DNA of 64,000 nt from Blastocatellia bacterium (GTDB lineage Bacteria > Acidobacteriota > Blastocatellia > HR10 > J050): positions 1-64,000 of the forward strand of contig JALSQX010000093.1 of the NCBI GenBank assembly GCA_026985075.1, given 5' to 3'. The position numbers were made by a program, and so were the translations under genes. The notes beneath the pieces were generated by a model, which ran no database searches, was not told the DNA's origin, and worked only from the letters and a program-made list of their open reading frames with translations. Of this stretch, positions 7,207 through 15,272 are shown in pieces (the stretch's first letter is position 1; every line of letters starts with the position of its first letter).

Positions 7207-8662
7207 AAAAGAGTTCCGCCGGAATATCACGACCTTCAAGTTCACCTTCAGCTTCAGCCTGGCTATCATGTTAGTCTCGGTTGGGACTTTCGCCATGTGT
7301 CGAGATTATGAAGCCCGGCTCCAGGATTGTAGCGCCGCAGAGAACCAGATCACTGAAAGCTTGCGGCAGGCTGACATCTTTTCCGCCCTCTCGCCCGGTG
7401 TGGTCAGAGCACCCAGTGTGTTGACCATCTTCCGCTCCGGTCTCGAAGGGACTCTGGGCGATCTCTTCCCCATCAGCATCGGGCAGATTCCAACGTTGCT
7501 CAACGCAGAGCATACATCCAGGGTCAATCCCTTCATTACGCCAAGTCCCTCCCCTGACCTCACGAGGTTGGTTATTGTTATTCTGAGCGTGTTAGCGATG
7601 TTATTCGGTTATGAGGCGATTTCCGGTGAAAAGGAGATGGGAACATTGAAGATGGTTCTCGCACAACCCGTTCCTAGGAGCCACGTCTTGCTCGGCAAGC
7701 TATTGGGTGGACTCAGTTGTCTTGTCGTTCCTTTATCGGGGAGTTTCCTTATTGCGTTGATGATCTCAGAGAGCCAGAGCTTCATCCAATTCGCCGGCAC
7801 TGACTGGATCCGAATATCCCTGATCTTCTTTTGCTCCCTTCTTTTCCTCTCGTCCTTCTATTTGATGGGAATAGTGCTCTCGACGCTCACCCATAGGGCG
7901 TCCGCGACGCTGCTCTCCTGCTTCATGATATGGGTCATACTCATTCTTGTCATCCCTAATCTCGCCCCCTATCTTGGTGCCCGCATGAGGCCGATCACTT
8001 CGAGTCAGGTCATGCTCGACCAGATCACTTCGCTGGATCAGGACTTCAAGCAAAAAGTCGCCAAGTTTGAGGAGCGAGAGGCGACCACCTTTAGTGTAGA
8101 TCTAGGGGCGAATTTTGTGCCCGGCATGGGACTGTATGGATTGTTCAGAGGAGAGACCAGGGTTCAGACGACGAATCAGCCTACGCTCGACTATATGAGA
8201 AAATTCATCGAATATGTAGAGCCACTCCGCCTCCAATATGCGGAGAAGGTCCACAGGCTCTATGAGGCCAGGCTGATGGAGTTAAGAAACCAGGCCCGGC
8301 TGATCGAAAGTCTATCCCGGCTTTCACCGGCCTTTTCGCTCGCCAAAGTGGCCTCCATCCTGGCGGGCACGGATGCTGCCGCTTATCAGCAGTTTTCCCG
8401 TTGCGCGAGGCACCGCCGCGCCCAGTTCATTGCTTATCTGAAGACCCAAAACGCGTTCACTTCCATGAGGTACTTCACGTCCCAATTTGACGGTGGGGAG
8501 GCATTGGATTTCGAGAAAGATGTCCCCGCGTTTCGTTGCCCCCAGGAATCCATTCAAGACGCGATGAGGAGAGCGGGCCTGGACATCGTGCTACTTATTT
8601 TCGAACCGCTGCTGCTGGTTCTCGTCGCTTTAGTGGCCTTCCTCCACTACGACGTCCGGTGA
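7160..8662 (+). CDS. Large ABC-2 type permease 1
   Basis: A 500-aa permease with an N-terminal membrane segment, a long extracytoplasmic region, and a membrane block opening with GYEAISGEKEMGTLKMVL, the conserved ABC-2 helix that contacts the ATPase. A second large soluble insert (about 280-450) and a final C-terminal membrane segment follow. This matches the DUF3526-like/Gld-type permease layout. It starts inside the exporter gene and is followed by a homologous permease 28 bp later. No separate ATPase gene lies in this operon. A role in export or self-protection is likely but unproven. Confidence 0.82.
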   Translation: MESRAQSIPAISLIAEKEFRRNITTFKFTFSFSLAIMLVSVGTFAMCRDYEARLQDCSAAENQITESLRQADIFSALSPGVVRAPSVLTIFRSGLEGTLGDLFPISIGQIPTLLNAEHTSRVNPFITPSPSPDLTRLVIVILSVLAMLFGYEAISGEKEMGTLKMVLAQPVPRSHVLLGKLLGGLSCLVVPLSGSFLIALMISESQSFIQFAGTDWIRISLIFFCSLLFLSSFYLMGIVLSTLTHRASATLLSCFMIWVILILVIPNLAPYLGARMRPITSSQVMLDQITSLDQDFKQKVAKFEEREATTFSVDLGANFVPGMGLYGLFRGETRVQTTNQPTLDYMRKFIEYVEPLRLQYAEKVHRLYEARLMELRNQARLIESLSRLSPAFSLAKVASILAGTDAAAYQQFSRCARHRRAQFIAYLKTQNAFTSMRYFTSQFDGGEALDFEKDVPAFRCPQESIQDAMRRAGLDIVLLIFEPLLLVLVALVAFLHYDVR

Positions 8663-8690
8663 GTATCGATTGATTATGGAGCCGTGAAGG

Positions 8691-10082
8691 ATGTTGTGGA
8701 CGATAGCCAAAAAGGAACTCACACAAAATTTGATGGAGGTGAGATTCTTCCTCATACTGGCCGTAACGGTGCTATTATTTGCCGTCAGTGGAGTCGTTTC
8801 CCTCAGCAGATATTTTGATGCGCTCGAGCGGTACCATCAGCTCGCTCGCGTGGAGATCCAGGAACTTCGCGAAAGTGCGATGAGCCTTCGTCAGCTTTTC
8901 GATCATCAACAAACTCTCTATCTCAAACCTTGTTTGTTGGAATTCCTTATCTCAGGTCGAGGCACCGGCTTATCCGATTCGATACAAATATCTCCTCGCT
9001 TTGTGATCGCCGAGACACTGAGTGTCAAACTCGTGCCTGGTAATCCGTTGATTGAAAGGTTCACTCCCATCGGGTGGATTTTCATCGTCGGCGCGATCTT
9101 GAGCTTTGGAGCCGTGGTGTTCAGCTATGATTCCATCTCAAGAGAGAAAGAAGAGGGGATACTTGCCCTGATGTTGGCAAACCCGGTGAGAAGATCGGAG
9201 ATTCTCCTGGGTAAGTTCCTTGGGATTTATCTGACAATAATCATTCCTCTGTTGGTAGGGGTGATTCTCAGCCTACTGATTGTGGCGACCCGGTTCAGAA
9301 TTGGAGTTCATCCAGAGGATGGAGCCAAGATTGGTCTTGTGCTCCTCATTGCTCTGGTGTATCTTGCGGGCTTCGCGGTGCTGGGAATCATGGTCTCGGC
9401 CCTCACTCATAACTCCTCGAACAGCTTCGTGATATTATTTCTCCTGTGGGCCCTGTTTCTGGTCATCATACCCGAAGCAGGAAACACGGCAGGGAGACTC
9501 CTTCAGCCAACAAAAAATAGCTCACAGCTTCTGACCCTTGCTCAGAAGGCGGTAGAGGAGGTCGACAACAAGTATAAAGATAGAGAATCGGGTGTCGATT
9601 TCAGTCAACCCTTTTCTGAGCGAACGAAAATCTGGGTCGATTTTATTAATGAACGGATGAGGGCTGCCCGGAGGGTCTACGATGATCATTTGCATCGCGC
9701 TCTGGCTCAAGCGGCAACGGCACGGGCGTTCTCTCGCCTGTCACCCGCCTCGACTTTCGACTATGCGGTGGAGAACATCGCCGGCATCGGCCTTGAGCGC
9801 ACCCAGCTCTTCTTGGAATCGGTCAGGTCATACCGGAGAGCCCTTCTACAGTTTATCGTTGACCGGGATAGAATGGACCCCGAGAGTCCTCATCTTCTCT
9901 TCTCTTTTTTTCTCTCGAAAAACCCGGTCGATCCTCATGAGATTCCTCTGTTTGACATGAGCGAACCTCGCTTGATTGATTCGATGAGGAAAGCCTTTTT
10001 CGATGTCAGTCTGCTCATGGGGTTTCTTTTCTTTGTTGTGATCGCGGCATATATTGCCTTTGCGCGGTACGATGCACGTTAA
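8691..10082 (+). CDS. Large ABC-2 type permease 2
   Basis: A 463-aa paralogue of the preceding permease with the same order: N-terminal membrane helix (residues 15-35), periplasmic loop, SISREKEEGILALMLANPV coupling segment, four further helices, a large soluble insert rich in charged residues, and a final helix ending FARYDAR. The pair could form a heterodimeric channel. The ATPase partner is not encoded next to it; the nearest stand-alone ABC ATPase in the window is at 63.1 kb. It is the last gene before the IS debris. Confidence 0.82.
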   Translation: MLWTIAKKELTQNLMEVRFFLILAVTVLLFAVSGVVSLSRYFDALERYHQLARVEIQELRESAMSLRQLFDHQQTLYLKPCLLEFLISGRGTGLSDSIQISPRFVIAETLSVKLVPGNPLIERFTPIGWIFIVGAILSFGAVVFSYDSISREKEEGILALMLANPVRRSEILLGKFLGIYLTIIIPLLVGVILSLLIVATRFRIGVHPEDGAKIGLVLLIALVYLAGFAVLGIMVSALTHNSSNSFVILFLLWALFLVIIPEAGNTAGRLLQPTKNSSQLLTLAQKAVEEVDNKYKDRESGVDFSQPFSERTKIWVDFINERMRAARRVYDDHLHRALAQAATARAFSRLSPASTFDYAVENIAGIGLERTQLFLESVRSYRRALLQFIVDRDRMDPESPHLLFSFFLSKNPVDPHEIPLFDMSEPRLIDSMRKAFFDVSLLMGFLFFVVIAAYIAFARYDAR

Positions 10083-10233
10083 GGCAGTTTATGAATCGGG
10101 CCTCTCATCATGAGGGTTCCACGCCTGGTTGGAGAAGGAGGTTCGAGGAAACCCAAGATTGATCCTGAGCGAGCATCGGTGAGATCATAGAACTCATTTC
10201 AAAACCTGCTCTGGTCTGTGATAGAGTGGAGGC

Positions 10234-10497
10234 ATGGGATGGAGACGATTAACGGATGAACAGCGGGAGGAGATCAGCGTTCACCTCCCTCCATATGAGC
10301 CTGGCCCTAAGGGGGGCGGGCCCCGCGTGGATGACCGGCGCTGTTTTGAAGGGGTTCTCTGGATCTGGTGGACGGGGGCGCCCTGGAGCGAGTTGTCCCG
10401 TCGGTATAGCCGTCCCAGCACCGGCTGGCGAAGGTTGATGGAGTGGGAAGAGAAGGGGGGTGGCTCAACCGGTGATGGGCTTTCCTGGCCCCGTTGA
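10234..10497 (+). pseudogene. IS5-type transposase N-terminal remnant
   Basis: This frame encodes only the N-terminal DNA-binding segment of an IS5-family transposase (GWRRLTDEQREEISVHLPP, then RRCFEGVLWIWWTGAPWSELSRRY). It resembles the same part of the element at 24-892. The catalytic DDE part is missing and the sequence joins directly to an unrelated Fis-type DNA-binding tail at about 10500. It is a relic of an insertion plus deletion. Confidence 0.8.
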
Positions 10498-10503
10498 ACG
10501 ACT

Positions 10504-10602
10504 GGCTACAATCAGAGCCGGGCCGCCCAGCTCTTGGGCATCCCCCGCTCGACATTGAGGAGTAAGATGAAGAAGCTGGGGATTGCCCGGAAAGATGCCT
10601 AA
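10504..10602 (+). pseudogene. Fis-type HTH tail of a sigma-54 activator
   Basis: The frame GYNQSRAAQLLGIPRSTLRS followed by KMKKLGIARKDA and TAA is a typical C-terminal HTH_8 domain of NtrC-family enhancer-binding proteins. Only 32 residues remain. The AAA+ and sensor domains are absent because IS sequence lies directly upstream. It sits beside activator-like palindromes and between two sigma-54 promoters, so it is probably the remains of, or a relative of, the regulator of these operons. Confidence 0.75.
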
Positions 10603-10634
10603 TCTGAGCGGAGAACATTCCTCATGCAGGTTGC

Positions 10635-10737
10635 TGACGATATTTCGCCATGGTGATGATATTCGGCCAACGGACTATTTTGTTGTTTGACTACAGGATA
10701 AGCAAAAGCCCAAAGTGAAAATGACGATATAAGGTCA
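10635..10737. promoter_or_regulatory. Upstream activator array of the second sigma-54 operon
   Basis: Related sites occur at 10635-10650 (TGACGATATTTCGCCA), 10654-10669 (TGATGATATTCGGCCA) and 10722-10737 (TGACGATATAAGGTCA). The first shares an exact 14-mer, TGACGATATTTCGC, with position 903. The sites lie about 100-200 bp before the -24 element at 10836, the same geometry as in the first operon. Confidence 0.6.
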
Positions 10738-10833
10738 ACTCTCTCGGACAAAGAAGGTGCACATCAAAATCGTCTCTCTCCGTAACGGGTTGCAGAACGT
10801 GAGGTTGCCATACTGCCGCTGATGACTCCTTGT

Positions 10834-10851
10834 TTGGTACGGTAATTGCAG
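10834..10851 (+). promoter_or_regulatory. Sigma-54 promoter of the second operon
   Basis: TTGGTACGGTAATTGCAG has GG at 10836-10837 and GC at 10848-10849 with ten bases between, a close match to the -24/-12 consensus. The predicted start near 10861 lies about 25 bases before the small exported peptide gene. Confidence 0.75.
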
Positions 10852-10885
10852 TAGGGTGATGGGAAGGTAAAACTCACGCGAGGAG

Positions 10886-11095
10886 GTGCCTAAGAAGTTG
10901 GGCATAAGCGTAGCAACATTTTTTCTGATCGCCCTTAACTTTTTAGTGGTGCTAGCACCATTTGAGGTGCAGGCATCTACTTCAATTCCCATTCCTCCAA
11001 TTCCGATACTCATCCCAGGAACGGTCGTCTCAGTATTTCCGCTTATCTGCCAATGCCCGGGGGATGGTTCCTGTTTCTGTGGCATTGTCTTTTAG
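10886..11095 (+). CDS. Small exported Cys-containing peptide
   Basis: This frame encodes 69 aa. A basic N-region (PKK) and hydrophobic stretch SVATFFLIALNFLVVLA end in VQA, a good signal-peptidase I site. The mature part of about 39 residues is Pro/Ile-rich and finishes CQCPGDGSCFCGIVF with four Cys. GTG 10886 is chosen for the basic N-region, although the GAGGAGG ribosome site overlaps it; TTG 10898 is better spaced but loses the lysines. As the first gene after a sigma-54 promoter it may be a secreted effector or a structural peptide. No family was recognised. Confidence 0.6.
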   Translation: MPKKLGISVATFFLIALNFLVVLAPFEVQASTSIPIPPIPILIPGTVVSVFPLICQCPGDGSCFCGIVF

Positions 11096-11291
11096 GGATT
11101 TCAGATACATGCCCGCGCAGATAAGTGGTGAGCGGGGAGGCGGTGACACGGGGGATCACCATATTGATCGAGTCGCCAGTAGAGCGTTGAGGCTAGCTTC
11201 AGAAACCCGAGAAACGGAACCGCGGGCAGAAGTGATGTTAGGGAGGAGAAACAATAGGCTCTCGAAGAACGTAACACTTACAGCAAAAGCG

Positions 11292-12497
11292 ATGCGATTA
11301 TCCACCTGCACACTGTTCTTGATCTTCACACTCGCATGTGGTGGATTACCAAGCGGTGAATCTCGGCCCAAAAGAAGCTCAGACGGCCCGGCAGAGGCAA
11401 CACCTCCTCCCCCCAGCACGTCTAGAAACATATCGTCTCATCTCAGTACAGAGGCGACTCGATCAGGGGGACGTCATAACAGGGTGCTCTCTCTCCAGCA
11501 TTATCCTCGGCCAAAAGAGCTGGCTGTGCCGAGGAAGGATTTAACCAATGAGGCGTTTGATCGCGTCTTCCTTAAACGTCAGCAGATTCGCTTGCAAAAG
11601 CCGGTGACTGGGATCTTGGCTTTCGTTGGGGATTATCGACAGAACATTTGGCTCTTCGATTACCCAAGCCTGACGCTGCGAAAATATTCCCCCCGTGGTC
11701 GCTGTATCTTAGAACTCACTGGACCTGGCGTCACGAAAAACAAGCAAGATGCCTTTGGCGTTGTGTTCGGACTAGCCGTTGATAGTCAGGGAAGAGTATA
11801 CGTGGCGAATACGGATGGACGTATTGTTGTCCTCACGCCCGAAGGACACTACCTTCGATCTGTTGTGACAAAAGAGATGGGAGTCGTTACGGCGCTGGCC
11901 GTGGACGAGAAGCGAAATACCCTCTATATGTCTGGCACACCAGCCGGCAGGATAGATATAGGTCAGATCGCACATCGGTTCGAGCTCGCAGATTGGAAGC
12001 ACATTGATTCATTTCTCGATGTGCCATCGAAGGTGCGAGCCAGGCACTTGACTTCATATAACTTTGGGTTTCTTGACGTTGATGCTGACGGCGAGGTGTT
12101 TATTGTGCATCAAGTGGTACATGGCCTTTTCAAATATGACCCTGTCTCAAGAAAGCTGGTGAAGTTTCCATGCCGGTCACAATATTACCGGTCTCCACCA
12201 GATTTCTCTACCACCCGAGATATCCACGAGATTTTAAACCGGGAAGGGGAGTGGTCACGCGTAGCCAAGGTTTGGGTCACTGGCCCGCGCGTTATCGTCG
12301 CCATTATGCAATATACCCCATTCAAGTATTTGTTAGAAATTTATGATCTGAATGGTCACCTCGTTGCTACTGATTTGATGACACAATTGACGCCTGTAGG
12401 ACGGGATCAGCAGGGGCGACTCTATTTCTATGATGAAGAACATCCTTCCACTTTGGTCCAATATGGTCTTCGAGAAACCGGCCATGAAGGGGAATAG
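11292..12497 (+). CDS. Beta-propeller (NHL-like) lipoprotein
   Basis: About 401 aa from ATG 11292, with a lipoprotein signal (MRLSTCTLFLIFTLAC, Cys 16 lipidated). A Pro/Ser-rich linker and then blade-like repeats follow, such as FGLAVDSQGRVYVANTDGRIVVLTPEGHYLRSV and FGFLDVDADGEVFIVHQ. These suggest a six-bladed propeller facing the periplasm or cell surface. The frame is open back to 10962, but that part overlaps the small peptide gene. The ribosome site for 11292 is weak, so the start is uncertain. It may act as a binding scaffold for an exported peptide; this rests on operon context only. Confidence 0.75.
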   Translation: MRLSTCTLFLIFTLACGGLPSGESRPKRSSDGPAEATPPPPSTSRNISSHLSTEATRSGGRHNRVLSLQHYPRPKELAVPRKDLTNEAFDRVFLKRQQIRLQKPVTGILAFVGDYRQNIWLFDYPSLTLRKYSPRGRCILELTGPGVTKNKQDAFGVVFGLAVDSQGRVYVANTDGRIVVLTPEGHYLRSVVTKEMGVVTALAVDEKRNTLYMSGTPAGRIDIGQIAHRFELADWKHIDSFLDVPSKVRARHLTSYNFGFLDVDADGEVFIVHQVVHGLFKYDPVSRKLVKFPCRSQYYRSPPDFSTTRDIHEILNREGEWSRVAKVWVTGPRVIVAIMQYTPFKYLLEIYDLNGHLVATDLMTQLTPVGRDQQGRLYFYDEEHPSTLVQYGLRETGHEGE

Positions 12498-13035
12498 GCT
12501 GAGGTCACTGGTCGCATTGTTGTTGGCATTGAACGTTGTCCTACTCTGGCGCTTCTCCGTGCTGAAGCACAGGTTGGCCCAGATGTCGACAGTGAGTGAA
12601 TTCACCGATAGCTTGGCCCGGTATGTGCTGACCCAGCCATTTCGTACGTTGGATGGTCGCCTGATCCAGTTATCGGAGATCCCGGAACCTCTTCTTCTGG
12701 TCTTCATCTTTCGTCCAACCAATTGTCCGCCCTGTCTGCAGGAACTCTCCTTGTACTCGAAAAGGATAGGCCGGGCGAGCGTCTATGGTATTGGGCTGGG
12801 GACCAACGAACAGGAAATGCGACTGTTTCTGCAGGAGTCACCGCTTCAGTTTCCGGTGCTCATAGATGAAGAGGGTTGGCTATCGGGTAGGTTGCCAGAC
12901 GCATGGACGCCTTTCAAGCTGTTGCTTGATCGCGCGGTAGGACGAGTACTCCTGCGCGGTGGACCCAATGCTCATGCCACTGATCAGCAGCGATTCCTCG
13001 ATCGAGTGAATCAGCTGGTCACGACGGAGCCGTAG
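12484..13035 (+). CDS. Membrane-anchored thioredoxin-like protein
   Basis: About 183 aa, with one N-terminal membrane segment (LRSLVALLLALNVVLLWRF) and a periplasmic thioredoxin/AhpC-TSA-like domain. The redox motif is NCPPC near residue 80. ATG 12484 overlaps the lipoprotein stop by 14 bp, indicating coupling. An upstream in-frame ATG at 12430 is possible. In this operon it may oxidise or reduce the Cys of the small exported peptide. The fold is supported by the FIFRPTNCPPCLQEL motif and the later PVLIDEEGWL. Confidence 0.78.
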   Translation: MKGNRLRSLVALLLALNVVLLWRFSVLKHRLAQMSTVSEFTDSLARYVLTQPFRTLDGRLIQLSEIPEPLLLVFIFRPTNCPPCLQELSLYSKRIGRASVYGIGLGTNEQEMRLFLQESPLQFPVLIDEEGWLSGRLPDAWTPFKLLLDRAVGRVLLRGGPNAHATDQQRFLDRVNQLVTTEP

Positions 13036-13037
13036 TC

Positions 13038-14471
13038 ATGCTCAGAGAGCTGATGCGCAAGGAAATTCTCCAGGGAATTCTGAGCTTCAAGTTCGTCGTT
13101 GTCCTGGTCACGAGTGTGGTGTTAATTCTGCTGGCCTTTCTGGTTGGCGTGACCCGCTATCGGATGGAGATGCGCGCCTATCTGGAGGGACAGGCGGCGA
13201 ACAGGGAGCAAATGGAATCAGCCACCGATTGGGCTGATTTAGGACGCGTGGGATTGTATGTGTTTCGTCGGCCGGAATTCATGGCGGTGTTCAGTGGGAG
13301 TAGCATTCCGGCTATTCAGAGCGCCTATATCAGCATCGATGCTCCGCCGCGCTTCGAGGGCAATGCGCAACTCGTAGGATCACTCTCCCTACTCCTGGGG
13401 AAACTCGATTTCCTTGTGGTCGTCGAGGTCGTCTTGAGTCTGTTTGCGCTGTTATTCGCCTATGACGCTATTTGTGGTGAGAAAGAGGCAGGTACGCTGC
13501 GGATGATATTGGCTCATCCTGTGAGTCGAGTCCAAGTGATCCTGGGGAAAATGCTCGGTCGGTATGTGATTTTGAGCGTGCCCTTGGCGATGGCTTTCCT
13601 CATGGGGCTGTTAATCGTTGTTTCTTCTTCAAGGGCTGTACTTGGTGGGGAGGTCGGGACGCGGATATTGTTGGTGTTCTCGTTTTCGCTGGTCTATCTT
13701 CTGGCGTTCTATCTGTTGGGATTGGTGCTGTCGGGACTGAGCGCCCGGTCGTCGATCTCCCTCATCCTGTGCCTGTTTGCCTGGATTTGGTTGACATTTG
13801 TGACTCCTCGTCTGGGCACAGCAGTGGCGGCCCGCTTGCGACCGGCGCCCGCCTACACTCAACTGCAGGCTCAACGCATTCAGCTTGGTCGCCAACGCAT
13901 GCAGGAGGAGACGAGAGAGACCCTCACGCTCTATTCCCAGTGGCAACAGCGGTGGGCGTTGACAGACGAGGCAGCTCGGCTCCAAGCTCAACTGGAATTT
14001 CAACAAAAGTTGGGAGCTCTCCGTCGGCGACTACGTGACAAGTATCAGCGCCAATTCCTCAAACTGTGGGAGGATTATCAACGTCACCTTGAAGCGCAGG
14101 CCAGCTTGGCGGCAGCACTGGCGTGCTTCTCTCCCAGTGCCGCTTATCGACTGTTGATGGCAGAGTTGACGCACACGGGCCAGAGCGATCAAGCCGCTTT
14201 TGTGACGGCGGTGTTGACCTATCATCGGCAGTTCCGCCGTGTGGTGGAGGATATGATCGAGCAGACGCATAGTGAGATGGCCTTTCTGTCGGCCGAGGGG
14301 AATCCACTTCCGGGGCGGAAACCGGATCTCCGTCAACTTCCGCGCTTCATCTACTCAACGGCGCAAGGTCCTAGCAGGTGGCCGTGGATTGACATGGTGG
14401 TCCTCATTCTCGACGCCCTGGTCTTGTTTTTCATCGCCTATGTGGTCTTCCTCCGCTACGATCCACGGTGA
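13038..14471 (+). CDS. Large ABC-2 type permease 3
   Basis: A 477-aa paralogue of the permeases at 7160 and 8691. It starts MLRELMRKEILQGIL with a first helix at about 18-40, the coupling motif AICGEKEAGTLRMILAHPV, four helices, a Gln/Arg-rich insert (about 270-420) and a last helix ending FLRYDPR. It follows the thioredoxin-like gene by 2 bp. Again no ATPase gene is adjacent. The shared permease type ties this operon to the RiPP operon upstream. Confidence 0.82.
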   Translation: MLRELMRKEILQGILSFKFVVVLVTSVVLILLAFLVGVTRYRMEMRAYLEGQAANREQMESATDWADLGRVGLYVFRRPEFMAVFSGSSIPAIQSAYISIDAPPRFEGNAQLVGSLSLLLGKLDFLVVVEVVLSLFALLFAYDAICGEKEAGTLRMILAHPVSRVQVILGKMLGRYVILSVPLAMAFLMGLLIVVSSSRAVLGGEVGTRILLVFSFSLVYLLAFYLLGLVLSGLSARSSISLILCLFAWIWLTFVTPRLGTAVAARLRPAPAYTQLQAQRIQLGRQRMQEETRETLTLYSQWQQRWALTDEAARLQAQLEFQQKLGALRRRLRDKYQRQFLKLWEDYQRHLEAQASLAAALACFSPSAAYRLLMAELTHTGQSDQAAFVTAVLTYHRQFRRVVEDMIEQTHSEMAFLSAEGNPLPGRKPDLRQLPRFIYSTAQGPSRWPWIDMVVLILDALVLFFIAYVVFLRYDPR

Positions 14472-14539
14472 ATGGCCCATCGGGCGAGCTTCTCACGGGG
14501 AGTCATTCCATCGTTGATTCGTCGCGCGGGGCGCGAGCG

Positions 14540-15118
14540 TCATTCCAGGTCTTTGAGCGTCGCCTTCTTCGCTCCCGCGCGTTCCATGGCGGCGATGGCT
14601 TCTTGCGAGGCTTTTTCGTCTACGCCACGAATGGCGTCTTCGAGCAGCGTGACGCGGAAGCCGTTCTTCAGTGCGTCGAGCACCGAGTGTTTGACGCAGT
14701 AGTCCGTCGCCAGGCCCCCCACATAAAGATGCTCGACGCCGAGATCCCGGAGCACAGTGGCCAGAGGGCGGCCCTTCTCATCCGTGCCCTGAAACGCCGA
14801 GTAACTGTCCGCATCGTACTCCGTGCCCTTGGAGATGATGATGGCGCCTTCGGGGAGTTTCAAATCCGGATGAAATTCGGCCCCCTTGGTTCCCTGGACG
14901 CAATGCGGGGGCCAGGGGCCACCGTATTCCTTGAAGTGCGTCGTCTTCGGCGGATGCCAATCGCGAGAGGCGATGATCGGTCGTCCGGCGCGAGAGAATT
15001 TTTCGATGTACTGATCCAATACGGGGACGACCTCATCTCCCCCAGGAACCGCCAGCGACCCTCCAGCACAAAAATCATTCTGGACATCGACGATGAGTAA
15101 CGCGCTGCGCTCTCCCAT
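14540..15118 (-). CDS. pncA: Nicotinamidase
   Basis: A 192-aa isochorismatase-fold hydrolase that converts nicotinamide to nicotinate for NAD salvage. The signature is clear: ALLIVDVQNDFCAGGSLAVP (catalytic Asp), SRDWHPP and a downstream His for the metal, GTEYDADSYSAFQ, and the nucleophile Cys in GLATDYCVKHSVLDAL. The length is typical. A GGGAGGG site precedes the ATG on the minus strand. It is a single gene, convergent with permease 3 and divergent from sucC. Confidence 0.93.
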   Translation of the reverse strand: MGERSALLIVDVQNDFCAGGSLAVPGGDEVVPVLDQYIEKFSRAGRPIIASRDWHPPKTTHFKEYGGPWPPHCVQGTKGAEFHPDLKLPEGAIIISKGTEYDADSYSAFQGTDEKGRPLATVLRDLGVEHLYVGGLATDYCVKHSVLDALKNGFRVTLLEDAIRGVDEKASQEAIAAMERAGAKKATLKDLE

Positions 15119-15272
15119 GACTACCCTCCCTGAACCTATTCTGGGATCTCTTCCGGTCTCCTGTCAAGCAAGAAGGGAGTGACTGAGCCAGCCTTGACTT
15201 TTGGCCAGACAGAACATAAAGTCCATGAGCTCATTCGTGAGAGGCACATCGAAAAGAGGATAGCGTGGCGAT

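Noticed and set aside
10083-10233. Short inverted repeat CCTCTCATCATGAGGG after permease 2 considered as terminator
   Set aside because: Stem is short and imperfect with no U-run.
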